DNA of 64,000 nt from NCBI GenBank assembly GCA_047967505.1, contig CM106539.1; one strand, given 5' to 3'. Below are positions 1 through 12,063 of this stretch, piece by piece (position 1 is the stretch's first letter; every line of letters begins with the position of its first letter). The notes under the pieces were generated by a model. It worked only from the letters and a program-made list of their open reading frames with translations. It was not told the origin of the DNA and did no database searches. Position numbers and translations under genes: made by a program. Source of the DNA: Dipteris shenzhenensis (lineage: Eukaryota; Polypodiophyta; Polypodiopsida; Gleicheniales).

Positions 1-830
1 CTATGAATTCCATTGAAATTATAGCTTCAAGTCCAAAAGCCATGTGAAATGGAGTAATATTGGTTGTGACTTTATAAGTAATTCTATATGCCCATAATGT
101 TGCATGCAATTTTGTATCCCAATTAGTATGATTAGAATTGATAGTCTTTGTAAGTGCCAATTTCAAAGTCTTGTTTGTGGACTCGGATTGTCCATTACAC
201 CTAGGGTAGTAAGTAGTGTCCACTCAATGAATAATCATGAATTCCTTTGTCAAGATTTCAAGATGTCAAAGACGTTTTTCATGAAAAGTCTGTCTTGATC
301 ACTTTCAAACTCAATACGATAGCCATATTTGCAAATTATATTCTCAAAGAGAAACTTAGCTGTAGTGTGAGCCAAGCTATCCCTAGCAAATTTTTATTTA
401 GCCCACTTGGTAGCATAATTATTAGCAAAATTAACATATTTATTTTGAGTTTTAGTTGTTAAATTAAAAGAACTAATGCAGTCAAGCCCCCACCTTTGAA
501 AGGATTCCCATGGCTCACTTGCAGGGGGAAGCATTCACTTGGTTGTAATCAGGGGGAAGCATTCATTTCATATGCTGATAATTGTCACAATGAATAGGGA
601 AGGCATGTTTGTCCTCAAAGAGAGTCCTCCATCACAATCCCGCTTGCAACATATTTGTAATATCACCTACAAAATGACCTCCAATAAGACATTTATGAGC
701 CTCATGAGCACCATGGTGCACTCGTGCAATAAAAATCACCATTGTAAACCACCATTAGTGCATTGGTGATACAACTGACCACCAATCAAACTATATTTCT
801 ATGCCTTGACAACAATTTTTTGATGCTTAT
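1..830 (-). pseudogene. Ty3/gypsy integrase relic
   Basis: Read on the minus strand, this stretch matches in order the integrase region of the better preserved gypsy element at 16,800-17,500. The zinc-binding part encodes an HEAHKC-like segment near 695. The start of the catalytic core has a WGLD-like coding stretch near 490. The segment that in the intact element encodes the region around the last catalytic glutamate lies near 190-215. Many stops and shifts break it, so no product is expected. It runs off the left edge of the window, so the rest of the element may lie upstream. The gypsy assignment rests on collinearity with the other element seen here. Confidence 0.6.
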
Positions 831-831
831 C

Positions 832-1479
832 TTTAGGCATTTGCATACAAAAAATACCCTGAGATAGATATTGCAACAATCTTCATAGTCAATTTCACTG
901 AAATAAATAGTAAAAAGATTAGAACAATGAAGCTTGGTAGCAACTTGTATAGTCTTCGGCAATGACTCACATGTTGTGGGGATCTTGGAAGAATGCCATC
1001 AAAGCCTCTACTCCCAAACAACTCCTTGTGGGAGCTTTGTATGCGCAAGCATCACGCTTGCGTCCCCCAAGCATCTACTAGATTGGGTGCGAGTGATTTC
1101 ATAAGGGGGAGAGGAGAGAGGGGAGGGAAGAAGGGATGAGAGAAGAGGGAGGGAAGAATGGGAAGGGGTTTAATGGCAATCACAAGACAACTTAGCAAGA
1201 GGAAGCAAGAAGACTCAATGCAAGAGAATGAAGACAAAGAGAGAGCTTGCAAGTACACAATGAAGACTGAAGTCAAACTTTTGGCCTTATATGCATTCCA
1301 CCTTTTGAAGGGAGGGCTAACCCTTTACTCTCATGTACCTCTCTCATTCTCATTTTACAAACACTTGGGACCATATGGATCCAAGGAAAATGTCATAGCT
1401 AATCCTCATGTTCTCTCCTACATCTCTACTTGCATAACATAGTACATGAATTGCTAACCATGGCGGTGGTTTTTCTTGT
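832..1479. other. No gene seen; purine-rich tract
   Basis: I see no convincing coding region. A strongly purine-rich run on the plus strand (GGGGAGAGGAGAG-type, about 1106-1182) stands out; it is low-complexity sequence and explains the short reading frames here. Confidence 0.5.
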
Positions 1480-1986
1480 TCAATATCCATCCATGTGCAT
1501 GATGTCACACATGAGGGCATTGTTCATGATCTGATATTGATCGAAGGTTTTGTAGGAGATGTGGCAAAATGGATGGAGTAGCTTCCAAAAGTGTGTCTCG
1601 AACATATTGTTGAAGGGTTGAATGTAGTGACCATGAAGATTGTAGACACATATGTAGAGGCACATTACTTGAGGGAATAAGGGACACTCGTTCACATTGA
1701 AGACTATTTCCGCACGGAGCCATTGATGATTCTCTTCCTCCGATAGGTCGAGCATAGGTATGTCCCATAGCAAAAGGATCAGCAGTCTGAAGAAATGCAT
1801 TGTAGTTATGATTGCAGGATCAGGGACTGAGGCAAAGGTACTATTAAATTCCTCCATCTGAGCTCCCAAGGCCAAGGAAGATCCAACATCTAGAAAATTG
1901 AACGTGGGGAAGTTGTAGATGATATTGGGATGTGCGGCCCACATCCATTCAAAATCTGGCCAGCTCCATCTATGATGTAGAGGCAT
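1480..1986 (-). other. 168-codon open frame of unknown meaning
   Basis: An uninterrupted minus-strand frame starts with ATG at 1986 and ends at 1480. The predicted protein is rich in Phe, His, Met and Leu and has no motif I recognise. The DNA has a faint resemblance to the LTR and leader of the gypsy element further right (both contain a segment like AAAGGATCAGCA followed by repeats of similar wording), so it may be a decayed leader or LTR of the relic to its left. It could equally be a chance frame. Confidence 0.2.
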
Positions 1987-1989
1987 ATA

Positions 1990-3535
1990 AGTGAGGTCAA
2001 TCTAAGTGAGAACCATTTATTGTGATAGTTGTAATAGAGTGAGGACCCTCCTTGCTCCATTGATTGTGGGCAACAAGTGAGTGATCCTATTGTCAGAGTG
2101 AGAGCTCCTCTGTAGCCAAGGTTGAGTGCGTCTACGTGCCCCTAGCTATTTGTATTGGTCGAGGCTATATTCCTTTTAATACAAGTGATTTTCATATTTT
2201 GTTATGTCCCAATAACGCTTGTATTGGTTGTCTGCACACTCTTTCACCCATCTTCCTATGGTTTTCCCCATGCAACATAAACCTTCCTTGTTAGTTCTCG
2301 ATGCGATTTCACATCCAAGCACTAGGTAGGAATTCTTGCCAAGTAGTCATTTGAGTGTAAGAGAAAGAATATTTTTCCTGAGCATCATGCATGCACCAGT
2401 CACACCAAGCACTGAGTAACCAGTCCCTGAGGGGTGAGCATGTTCAAGCATCAACATTCGGCAATCCTATTGGAGAAGGAAGTGCTAAGTTTTGAGTTGG
2501 GAATTGAGTGACTTGGATGTGTATTAGGATCAAGTGCATAGACAATTCCAAGTGACAATTAATGCTGACAAGTGACAAATTATGACAATTACTTGGTCAT
2601 GCGCAATATTTTAGAAGATATGTCTCAATCTCGTCTATTGATTTCAAGATGTTGTAGGCTTTCTTAATGACTAGGGTCTACATTTAAGAGTATTCCCAGG
2701 CCTCCTTTTACATCATCCAAGTGTTAAGAGATGTATGATAGACTCTTGTGGTGGTGAAGATAAACATATGTAGCTAGGAGATAAGAGCACCCATGCCAAG
2801 GACAAAAGGGTTGGCATGCAGGAGGATGTAGTAGAGAGTCACCTGTAGGGAAGAGCTTGAGGTAGAAGAAGACTTGACCATGGGTAGAGAGTGTTTGCTT
2901 ATGACTACTACTACATTGATACACCAAGAGTAAACTGATTCCAAGAAGGCATCTAAATCAACCTAAAGGCTTAATTGGAGATGCAATCTTCAAGAATTGG
3001 CTAGAAGAATTTGAGCAATCATCCATAGAAATTTTTGTTTTGGAAGAAGCCAACAAAAATGGTCCAAGACCGTTCCATGTGTATGGGCCTTGACAAGAAG
3101 GATATGTGTCCAAAATAAAGGCAAGGCATGCTTCAGATTGGGAATGACAAAGAAGACTTTCCCGTGAGATAGAGTTGGAGCATGAATGGAAACATGGCCA
3201 AGGTTAAGGGCCAGACAGAAGCAAGGCAAGGCACACAATAGAGAGCAATACTAAGACCTAGGCACCAACTCCTTCTACTTTGTTGCTAAGGTATTGGGTG
3301 TCAAGTATTATACCATCACATATGTAAGGCCAAGTGAAGACAAAACCATAGGAAATAGATTGAGAGGAACACCAAGCACATGTGGGAGGTTGACATGGTC
3401 AACCAATGGACATGTTCCCACCATGAGAGCTGTCTATTCTAGAAAGACATCATAAAAATGTACATGCTCATGCTTGTCGAAATGGCAGGCCACATTGCTG
3501 ACATTTCCATGATGACGAATACCTAATGGACCCTG
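1990..3535. other. No gene recognised
   Basis: Frames are short on both strands. A weak plus-strand coding look at 2980-3100 may be the upstream part of the Gag relic that follows, but it is not clear enough to call. Confidence 0.35.
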
Positions 3536-3539
3536 ATCT

Positions 3540-4560
3540 GGTAGCCACCAAGCAAAAAACTGCTACTCCAATTAAGGTGAAATATTTTAGGAATTCGAGA
3601 AACTAATGATGAAGACCCATATAGTAATTTACAAAGTTTCTTGCAATCTGCCACATAAATGGGGCCAAGACCAAGGAGCAATATATTGATTACTTCCCCT
3701 AAAACTTGGTAAAAATTGCTCAAAGATGGTACAATCAATTTTTAATTGGCTATTTTTGAGTTTGGGGGAATATGATTCAAGACAACTTGAAACACTTTAA
3801 GTAAAATATCAATGAGGAGGACTTTTGCACCAATGAGGTAGAAAATCAATGAGGACTTTTACACCAAGCTAAGAAATCTTAAACAAAAGTAAGGTGAGTC
3901 AATCTAAGATTTTTTTCTAAGGATGCAAGCTCTCATCAACCATTAGTACACCTCTAGATGATAAATTATTGCATGTTTGGCTTTTTACAAGTTATCTAGG
4001 TGAACATATGGTCAATAAAAATAGTCAATATGACTAAAACATATGAAGATCTACTAAAAAGTGAGTAGCTACTCTAGAAAAGAGTGGGGGCAAAAAGTAC
4101 AAGATTAAAAAGAAGAAAAGTACAAGTGTTGATGAGACAGTGTCATCAAAGTAGGACAAATTGAAGTCCGCCCTGAAGAAGTCTCTGAAGGAAATGGGTT
4201 TCCAAAAGAATTGCAAAACAAGAAGGGTCACATTGAGGATGAATACCAAACAAAGTAATGCAAAGCATGTACCAAGTATGGTCATGACAAGTTCGAGTGC
4301 TAGTATGCCAAGAAATTAACTGGTGCAGATGTGAACCAAGTGATGACTGTTGATACCAAACCTAAAGATGAGAAGCTGCCAAGGCTCAAGCAAAGCAATA
4401 ACAAAGGGAAGAATAACAACAATAAGGGTAATGGTCCAATTTGATGTTTCTTCAGTGATAGAAATCACATTAAGGCCAAGTTCCCATTGTGTCAAGAGCA
4501 TCTCAAACTACTAAATAACAACATGCAGTGCCGAGAAGTAGATCCTAGATGCTGAGCTAT
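3540..4560 (+). pseudogene. Gypsy-type Gag relic with zinc knuckle
   Basis: Translating the plus strand and allowing shifts gives a Gag-like segment: NGAKTKEQYIDYFP followed by RWYNQF near 3655-3755, the typical wording of the plant Retrotrans_gag domain. At about 4258-4300 there is an exact CX2CX4HX4C zinc knuckle (CKACTKYGHDKFEC). A second cysteine-rich segment at about 4443-4490 (CFFSDRNHIKAKFPLC) looks like a damaged knuckle. Gag packages the element RNA. Several in-frame stops make it non-functional. No protease or RT follows recognisably, so this is an isolated 5' part of an element. Gypsy is preferred over copia because of the Gag wording. Confidence 0.5.
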
Positions 4561-6555
4561 TCTCATCAAGGTAATCGACTCAGTAAGCACTAATGTAGTC
4601 ACTCAGTCTAAAGTTCCTATTAGTAATATAAATGAGGATCCTTCAACCAAAGGGGACCTTGAGTGAAAATTATGCAAGAATGGGTCATTGCTTGCGTAGA
4701 TGTAGCCATTTTTGGTGAGGTTCAAGGGATTTTTTTATATAGATATCTTGCATGACCCATAACTTATGCATTGCTTAATGGAATTTGGAAATCTTTGTCT
4801 TCAAGTTGTAGTACACATTCCAAAATTGAACATGAGACCAAAAAAATTATGGAATAATGATTTGGAATGATACCATTAAGGCATTACAAGTGCTATGTTG
4901 CATGTGAAGCATGCATCTTGAAGAGTATAGGAAATAGCAATTTATTTAAAAACATCAAAATTTTGTTCTGTACATATATGCAACCTAGTAATCATTCAAA
5001 AGTACACTACGTGAGCTTCTCCTTAACGTAAGGACACACCTAAATGAGAACATTAGGTATGGATTAAAGGACTCCAATGTTCTGCTAAATTGATGCACAC
5101 CCATTTGAGGGCACATTCCATAGCTTTTTTTGATTTGTTGAAAACAAAAAAGGATTGAAAATTTAGAATCAAAACTAGTGGGACTATTGCATGGTGGTCC
5201 TAAAACATTGATAATTTTTAATATTGGTATATAGATTCACCCTAAAATGGAAGAAGGTGAAAATGTGCAATTTGTGCATCTGCAAAGATCTTTTAATAAA
5301 TCCAACACTATTTACAATTTTGAATTGTTGCTTTTACCATGAACTTGCTTACTATATGGCTCATAAGCATGCCAAAGGCCATTTCATTTCATAATACACA
5401 GCATCAAACTCGATAGTGTCCCCTTTGGCCTACATGTGTTTTGAATCATTTAAGACCACATTGCACTTGTTTGGGATATCCAATTCTAGTCCCATGAATT
5501 TTGAATTTTCACACCTCCCACCACTCGAATCTTGGAATATTCCACCTTGCAAACACCCTATAAATGCCTTGCAATCCACACGCACCTCGATATGAACTTG
5601 TATAGACTTTGGTTTGGCATTGTCTTATTTCAGATAAGTTGTCTTCTATTCTTTACTCGCCTCCCAAGCTAGCTACTCTAGGTATATTTTGGCCTGATTG
5701 TGGCCATGGCGCCAATGGCAACATGCAACTCACCATGGCTTGTAAGAGAAGCAGATAGAGGTTGCAAGACAAGAAAGTTAAAAAGCTTGGTTAAAGCACA
5801 AGGAACAAATTGTGGGTCAAGGAAAGCAATGGCATGGTATTGAAATGGCAAAATGGAAGACACTTTTGCAATGTTTGTTAAGGGAGAGACAATGAGAAGA
5901 AAGAAGTATCCTTGCAAAGAAGTAGCAAGAAGTAGTTGCAGATGCATGCTTTGATCATTGCCATTGGAATAAAGAACATGAGTTGTGGTGTCACAATTAG
6001 TGGGAGCATTTGAGGTGGTAACATCAAGCCATTCAAGAGAATACCAATCTCGAGTCTTCACAAGCTTTAGCCTTCACCCTAAAGTTTGTAGAGTAACAAG
6101 CCTACTAAGACATCGTGGAGATGCACGCCTAAGAGGTGATGCTCGCTAACCTGAGAAATGGCCTACAAGACATGAAAGGGGTGCATAGCTTAGATCAACT
6201 AGCTGAAGAGGGCAACATTAGCTATGTTGGTGTCCCTTGAAACAAAGGAGAAATGGCTTAGACGCACAATGTTGAAGATGTTGTCCCTCAGAAGGACCAA
6301 TGTGGCTCCAACGCAACTACATGTAGAGTGGTAAAAATACATGATCATCTTGATCTAAGAAGTCCATGGGCTTCAACAGAACACAAGAAAAGGAGAGACA
6401 ACCTAAATGCCAAAGTCATTGCTAGAGTGACGATGTTTTGGCACAAAAATATGATAGTTTCTCCAAATAGAAAGGACATCTATAAAAAGAGGACGGGATG
6501 CAAAATGTTTGACAAACACATCATACACATGCTTGATACAACGTAGGTCAGTGGT
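4561..6555. other. No gene recognised
   Basis: Mostly AT-rich sequence with short frames. A 127-codon minus-strand frame (5678-6061) and an overlapping plus-strand frame with stops are present, neither with a motif I recognise. It could be the body of the element whose Gag lies to the left, too eroded to read. Confidence 0.35.
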
Positions 6556-6559
6556 GCCT

Positions 6560-7058
6560 AAACTAGCCCAGTGGTTGTTTGTGATTGAGCTTTGGGATAG
6601 TTTACTTGTTTCATTTCTAAACTAGGCTTGGACTTAATGTGAATTTCCTAAACCAACCCATTGGTTGGAGCATCATGTAACCATGGTGGCTGCTTCAGCT
6701 TAAACACTAGTTATGTGATTGTCCTAAACCAGCTTGGTTGAACAAAAATTAAGAGCAATATATTTTGCAATAGAATGGCAATATATTGTTGTTGTCCTAA
6801 ACTAGCTTAGTGGTTGGGACATCGCACAACCGTGGCTTGGTCCAGCTCAAACACTAGTTTTGTGATTGTCCTGAACTAGCGTGGTTGAGCAAAATTTGAC
6901 AGCAATATATTTCATAATAGAACAACAATATATTGCTATTTTACTAATGGTTGGAACATCATGCAACCATGGTTGGTTCAACTCAATCACTAGTTATGTG
7001 ATTGTCTTGAACCAGTGTGGTTGAATAGACATCAGCAGAGTTGACCAGCCCGGTGGTT
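6560..7058 (+). repeat. Diverged tandem repeat, about 137-149 bp period
   Basis: The phrase GGTTGGAGCATCATGTAACC recurs with changes at about 6663, 6812 and 6949. Between copies lie CCTAAACCAGCTTGGTTGA-like and GTGATTGTCCT phrases. The same phrases reappear at 11520-11910, on the other side of the inserted copia element, so one repeat-bearing region was split by that insertion. Confidence 0.7.
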
Positions 7059-7063
7059 GAAAT

Positions 7064-7792
7064 TGTAAGAAAATAATACATCTATGCTCAACACATAACA
7101 AGATCTCGTACGCAAAAGAGAAAACAAGATAGTATGGAGAATCAAAAATTTGATTACTATAGAACTGATACAATAGATGGCACTGCCTCCCAACTGTGCA
7201 CTCCTCTGAAAGAGGCTTCGATGGTGTGCTAGAAACAGTAGAAGACGAAGGCTGGATGCTAAGGAATCCGGGTTGCTATAGCCAGTGATGAAATGGGCTT
7301 CATGGGCTTGCTCTTATATAGCCACCAGTCGTAGTCAGTTAGGCTCAATTAGGTGACCGACCTAGTCTGCCCAAAATGATCGATCGAGGGTCGGTCCCAA
7401 AATAGGCCACCGACCATACGATAGAACCGGTACACAAAACAGAGCAGCTGACCTACAAACACCGTTCGACCCAGAGCCATCCGAGATCATCTGAGGCTCC
7501 AAACGGGACCCGCAACCCAAGAGTGGGTTGCCTCAGGAAATGCTCCATCTACCCTCAGTGCAGTCAGTCAAGGGATGCCTTCCTGCACTTGCATGTAGCC
7601 TAGTTGGCAGTGTGCCAACTCTATCTGAAGCCGTCCAGCCATCAGGCCACACATGGCCCCCATTTGGTGTCCAAACTAGGACCTACCGGATAACCGAGCT
7701 ACTCAAATGCCTTCTCCTCATATGGGGGGCTTACAAGTAGAGTTAGCTGGTTCTCAACTAGTTACACGAGAGGGAAGCATTGATATCTAACA
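7064..7792 (-). repeat. Copia 3' LTR (729 bp)
   Basis: The boundary begins TGTAAGAAAATAAT and ends GATATCTAACA. It aligns along its whole length with the LTR at 28737-29451. A TATA-box-like ATATAAGAG (minus strand, 7313-7321) is in the expected promoter position. Confidence 0.88.
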
Positions 7793-7804
7793 CCCCTCCT
7801 CAAT
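7793..7804 (-). promoter_or_regulatory. Polypurine tract of the copia element
   Basis: On the minus strand TTGAGGAGGGG directly precedes the 3' LTR. This is the usual plus-strand primer site of LTR retrotransposons and confirms the element's orientation. Confidence 0.8.
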
Positions 7805-7829
7805 GTCCACCTGCAAGTGAACTTACTTT

Positions 7830-8890
7830 TTGGGCCCAATGCCAAGTTGATGAAGATGCCTCTCCAGCAAGTCTCTTCCAAGAGCCTTCGTGAAGATGTC
7901 CGCAGCATTCTCTATAGTTAGATAGTACACCAAGTTGACCTATCCATCCATCATGAGCTCACATACAAAGTGATATTGAATCTCAATGTGTTTTGTGTGA
8001 GCGTGGAACACCAGGTTCATTGCAATCGCCATACAACTCTGATTGTCACATGATAACTACGTAGGCTTGTTCTACACTACACCCATGTCCCCCAAAATCC
8101 TCCTAAACCACACTACCTCGCAAGAAGCAAAGCATGCAGATTTGTACTCGGCCTCGGTAGAAGAAAGAGTAACTGTGGGTTGCTACTTGCTAACCCATGA
8201 CACAACTCTAGACCCAAGTGAGAAACAATAACCTATCACTGATCTCCTGATGTCCACGTCTCCTGCCCAATCCGAGTCATAGATCTTGTCAAGATGTTGC
8301 CCTTGGTATAGGTGATGCCATAATCAAGTGTGCCTTTGACGTATTTCAGCACCCACATCCCTACCCTCTAATGGTTCTCTCGGGGCTTATTGGAAAACTT
8401 GCTTAGTACACCAATTGCAAAACTGATGTCCGGCCGTGTGTTGCACAAGTAAATCAAGCTACCCACAAGCCTTCTGTACTTTGCTTCATCCACCAGTGGT
8501 GATGAATCCTCGTTTGAGAGCTTTGCATCAACCTCTATAGGGGTACCAAGTGTCTTGCACTCAGCCATGCCAAATGCCTTCAGTATCTCTCCAGCATACA
8601 TGGGATCTCAAAACCTGGTGGTTGTTCCATGTATACCTCCTCCTCAAGATCTCCATTCAGAAAGGTGGATTTCACATCCATCTGAAACACGAGCCAACTT
8701 CCCTGGGTAGCTAAAGCCATAACACTATGAATTGTGGTTAGTCGAGCTGTGGGAGCAAAAGTATCTTGATAATCAAAACCATGTACCTGTGCAAATCCTT
8801 TCTCCATGAGCCTTGTACTTATCCAATGTGCCATGGGACTTGTACTTGGTCTTGTACACCCACTTGGTTCCGATTTCCTTGCATTTTGGT
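7830..8890 (-). pseudogene. Copia RT-RNase H, catalytic core deleted
   Basis: The minus-strand translation gives the first third of a copia RT ([33 protein letters not shown]) and then jumps at about 8600 directly to AGEILKAFGM. That phrase follows the YVDD region in the related fragment at 13774-14073. Roughly 130 residues including the YVDD catalytic motif are therefore missing. RNase H follows with LSSTEAEY (about 8150), a KHIEI segment and a terminal ADIFTKALG (about 7890). Stops and shifts occur as well. This copy cannot reverse transcribe. Confidence 0.85.
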
Positions 8891-8943
8891 GGTCGATCCA
8901 TAAGGTCCCAAGTGTTCTTCTTCATTATGGAGCCATACTCTGA

Positions 8944-10177
8944 CTACATAGCCTTCATCCACCTATCATCGCCCTGTGCCTCTTCAAGACACTTGGGTTC
9001 ATCAGCACGGATCACTTCTATCATCAAAGCATAGTTGACCAAGTGTTCCTGTGCCCTTCTTTGCTCCTCTAATCTCTTGGCCTGGCGGTGTTTGGATGGT
9101 TCCTCCTCATTGGCTGGAGGTTCTCTACCATCCAAAAGCTGCTTTACCCACTTCAGGAATGGCCGTTGCTATTTTGGTTCTGCAGGCTCTTCTTTATCTT
9201 CTTTGTCTTGAATCCTCCCAAGCACTATTGGGGGAGTTCAGTCTGCTAGTGGTGGCAGTACTGGATGGATATCTTGGTCCTAGTTGTCTTAGAAGGAAGC
9301 ATCCTCCTCCAATTGATGTGGCTGTTCTAAGAGGACCACATCACGACTTACAATTACCTTCTTGGTAACAGGGTTATATGGACGACAACCCTTCGCCTCT
9401 TCACTGTAGCCCAAGAAAATACACTTCCGGCTCTTTGGTTCCCATTTGGTCCTAGTAGCATCAGGGACATGCACAAAACAGTCACATCCAAAAACTCTGA
9501 AATGTGCAGCTGAAGGTTTCTTACCAAAAAAGGCTTGCAGTGGAGTCATCTCTGTTCACAGCCTTCATGTAGCTATGATTCAGGATGTAAACTACAGTGT
9601 TACATGCTTCAGCCCAGATGCCAAATCTTTCCCTTTCATCATAGTCCGGCCCATTTCGCAGATGATGTGCATCTTGCGTTCTGCTACTCCATTTTGCTAT
9701 GATGTATGTGGCAGGGGTTTCTACCTCTTGATTCTATGACTTTTGCAGTAACTTTCAAATTCAGTTGATGTGAACTCTCCACTTCTATTTGATCTCAGCT
9801 TCTTCACCTTCCTCCCCATTTCTTTCTCGACCATTACATGCCATTCCTTGAACCTACTAAAAGCCTCCCCATTCCTTTCTCGATATCCTTCTACTGTAGT
9901 CGTCGATTAGTGTCATGAAGTAGAAGGAACCACCCAAAGCTTCCGTCTCCATCTTTCCGCAGAGCTCCGTGTGAACGAGCTCTAGAGGAGCCTTTGCCCT
10001 ACTAGCCTCTTTAGGAAAGGGATGCCAATGCTGCTTGCCCATCATGCAAGCTTCACATACATTGGACAGATCTGAAATTTCTGGTAGGTCTACAATCATT
10101 CCACTTTTATGCATCTCCTTCAAAGAACTAAGGTTTAGATGACCAAACCTCTCATGCCATAGCTTAGTGTTCTTCAC
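8944..10177 (-). pseudogene. Copia integrase region
   Basis: Read right to left: the pre-integrase zinc-binding segment LWHERFGHLN...CEACMMGKQ (about 10160-10040; HHCC pattern), then the start of the catalytic core (LVHTELCG, FMTLIDDYSRR), where the usual first Asp of the DDE triad reads Glu (TEL instead of TDL). About 9850 the frame breaks. The C-terminal part resumes at 9549 with FRVFGCDCFVHVP and KCIFLGYSEEAKGCR down to about 9289, followed by a linker to RT. The enzyme would insert the element cDNA. The copy is disrupted by deletion and frameshift in the core. Confidence 0.82.
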
Positions 10178-10264
10178 ATTCGCTCGAGCACTGAAAGCTG
10201 AGAGTTTGTAAATGTTGTTGCGCCGTGTACCTTTACCAATGACCTTCCCTTGAAGATCCAGAAT

Positions 10265-10560
10265 CTATGCACCATTCTTATCGAATTGAACTTTGAGGTC
10301 CTGATCCGAGATCGCAAAAATGGATAGCAAGTTCCTCTTGATATCTGGCACATAAAGAGCATCAGACAATTGTTTTGCAACTCCATCTGACTTGAGAGCA
10401 ATCGTATCTTTTCCTTTTGCTGGACATTTTGCATCATTGCCGACTGCTACCAGGATGTCATTCCCTACCGGCTGTAGAGAGGTATACCAATTCTTCTGAC
10501 TGGTCATGTGGCGTGATGCACCACTGTCAATGATCCACGGTTCATCTGCAGGTACATGAA
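10265..10560 (-). pseudogene. Copia aspartic protease
   Basis: The minus-strand translation contains WIIDSGASRHMTS at about 10550-10505, the active-site signature of the copia protease, followed by a stretch ending in LYVPDIKRNLLS. Protease cuts the polyprotein into Gag, protease, integrase and RT. The domain is nearly intact here, but its polyprotein context is broken on both sides. Confidence 0.85.
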
Positions 10561-10639
10561 CTACCTCCGTGCAAATCTCCTCAATTGCGATGAACAGCTC
10601 TACTAGTACTGCCTGTGCGCTGTTGCTAGACTCTTTCTT

Positions 10640-11101
10640 TACTCCATTCTTCTCATCTGCAATCTTCTTTCAGCACTCATTCTGCTTGTGCTCGGCCTTG
10701 TTGCAATAGAAGCACTTGATCTTCTTCTTTCTCTTTTTATCATCAGAAGAAGGTGGGTTACTAGAGTCCTTACCCCTTACCTTTCTTTAATCCAGTCTAG
10801 AAAGCCGAAGCTTCTCTAGTCCTCGTCTTTTAACGCATCTCCTCCTCCAGAAGCATAATCCTCAAAGTTGAGGCACGGATTTCTATTCTGCGTATTCAGT
10901 GCCGTAACAAGACCGTTGTAGTTTGGTGGGAGAATCCAAATGCACCTTCATGCTAGATTCTTCCTGGTGATGATGATGCCAATCGTAGTCATCTGATTGC
11001 ACAGATTCTTCACCCTGGTGATGAACTTCTCTATCGCTTCAGACTCATACAACTTCTTGTTCACGAGTTGAGTCTCCAAATTTTGAATCCGCGTTGGTGG
11101 T
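10640..11101 (-). pseudogene. Copia Gag remnant with zinc knuckle
   Basis: A CX2CX4HX4C knuckle (CFYCNKAEHKQNEC) is encoded at about 10715-10670, right after a lysine-rich stretch. Upstream, 10948-11101 encodes an RNA-binding Gag segment (LVNKKLYESEAIEKFITRVK). At 11101 the Gag coding sequence runs straight into LTR sequence, marking a deletion that removed the Gag start, the primer-binding site and most of the 5' LTR. Confidence 0.78.
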
Positions 11102-11282
11102 GTGCCAACTCTATCTAAAGCCATCCAGCCATCAGGCCACACATGGCCCCCATCAGGTGTCCAAACCAGGACCTATCGGATAACCGAGCTACTCAAATGC
11201 CTTCTCCTCATATGGGGGGCTCACAAGTAGAGTTAGCTAGTTCTCGCGTAATTACACGAGAGTGGAGCATTGATATCTAACA
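11102..11282 (-). repeat. Truncated copia 5' LTR
   Basis: It matches the last ~180 bp (in window orientation) of the LTR at 7064-7792, from TGTGCCAACTCTATCT through ATTGATATCTAACA. The inner part is deleted. Confidence 0.88.
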
Positions 11283-11519
11283 GAAATTACTATGTTTCTT
11301 AGTACTGAAATTAGATAAATTTAATTTCCTACTATTTGGGTCATATACCACTTAATTTCTAGATCAAGATGGCTTGGACTTGATGTGATTTTCCTAAACG
11401 AGCCTAGTATTGGTTCAATATAAACAATAGTTATAACTGATTGAAATTTTGAAATTCAGAAATGAAAAGCAATATAATTGTTATTGTATAATATGTGAAG
11501 TTAAGACCCTCAAGCTAAA

Positions 11520-11910
11520 TTGACCCGATGGTTGAAATTGTGACCGTGTCCTAAACCAACTTGGTGGTTGAAATTGTGACCATGTCCTAAACTAGGCCGG
11601 TGCCTAAACCAGCTGATGGTTGAAATTGTGACTGTCCTAAACCAGCCTAGTAGTTGAAATTGTGGCTGTCCTAAACATGTCCTAAACCAGCCCAGTGGTT
11701 GAAACTGTGACTGTGTCCTAAACCAGCCCGATGTTTTAAATTGTGAATGTCCTACACCAGCCTAGTTAGTTGAAATTATGATTGTCCTAAACTAGCATGA
11801 TGGTTGAAATTGTTTTGTTTTGCTAGTAGCTTGATTAGTTCAATTATTAGATTCATTATATGTGATTGTATTACACTAACTCGGGGGTTGAAATTGTTTT
11901 GTTTTCCCAT
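11520..11910 (+). repeat. Minisatellite-like repeat of about 35-50 bp units
   Basis: Roughly eight diverged units built around CCTAAACCAGCC followed by GTGGTTGAAATTGTGACTG. The phrases match those of the repeat at 6560-7058 left of the copia insertion. Between 11288 and 11520 the sequence is AT-rich with the same phrases more widely spaced. Confidence 0.7.
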
Positions 11911-12063
11911 AGGTTGATTAGTTTAATTAGACCACATTTTTGCACACACTGTGTTTTATATTATTTTCGTCATAGTAGACTAGCAAAAAGGGGCTCACTG
12001 TATTGTTGTTCCATTTAAAAGGGGGCTTACTGTACTATTGTTCCTACATGTTGGGTCAACAGA

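Larger units (their letters stand above)
7064..11282 (-). mobile_element. Defective Ty1/copia element with target duplication
   Basis: A 4.2 kb minus-strand element. The right (5') LTR is cut to about 180 bp and fused to the gag interior; the left (3') LTR is full length. The outer ends read TG...CA, and the same 5 bp GAAAT flanks it at 7059-7063 and 11283-11287, proving a genuine insertion. In reading order it carries a Gag scrap, zinc knuckle, protease, integrase, part of RT, and RNase H, the copia order. It is interrupted by frameshifts and two sizeable deletions. A second member of the same family lies at 23860-29451. Confidence 0.9.
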
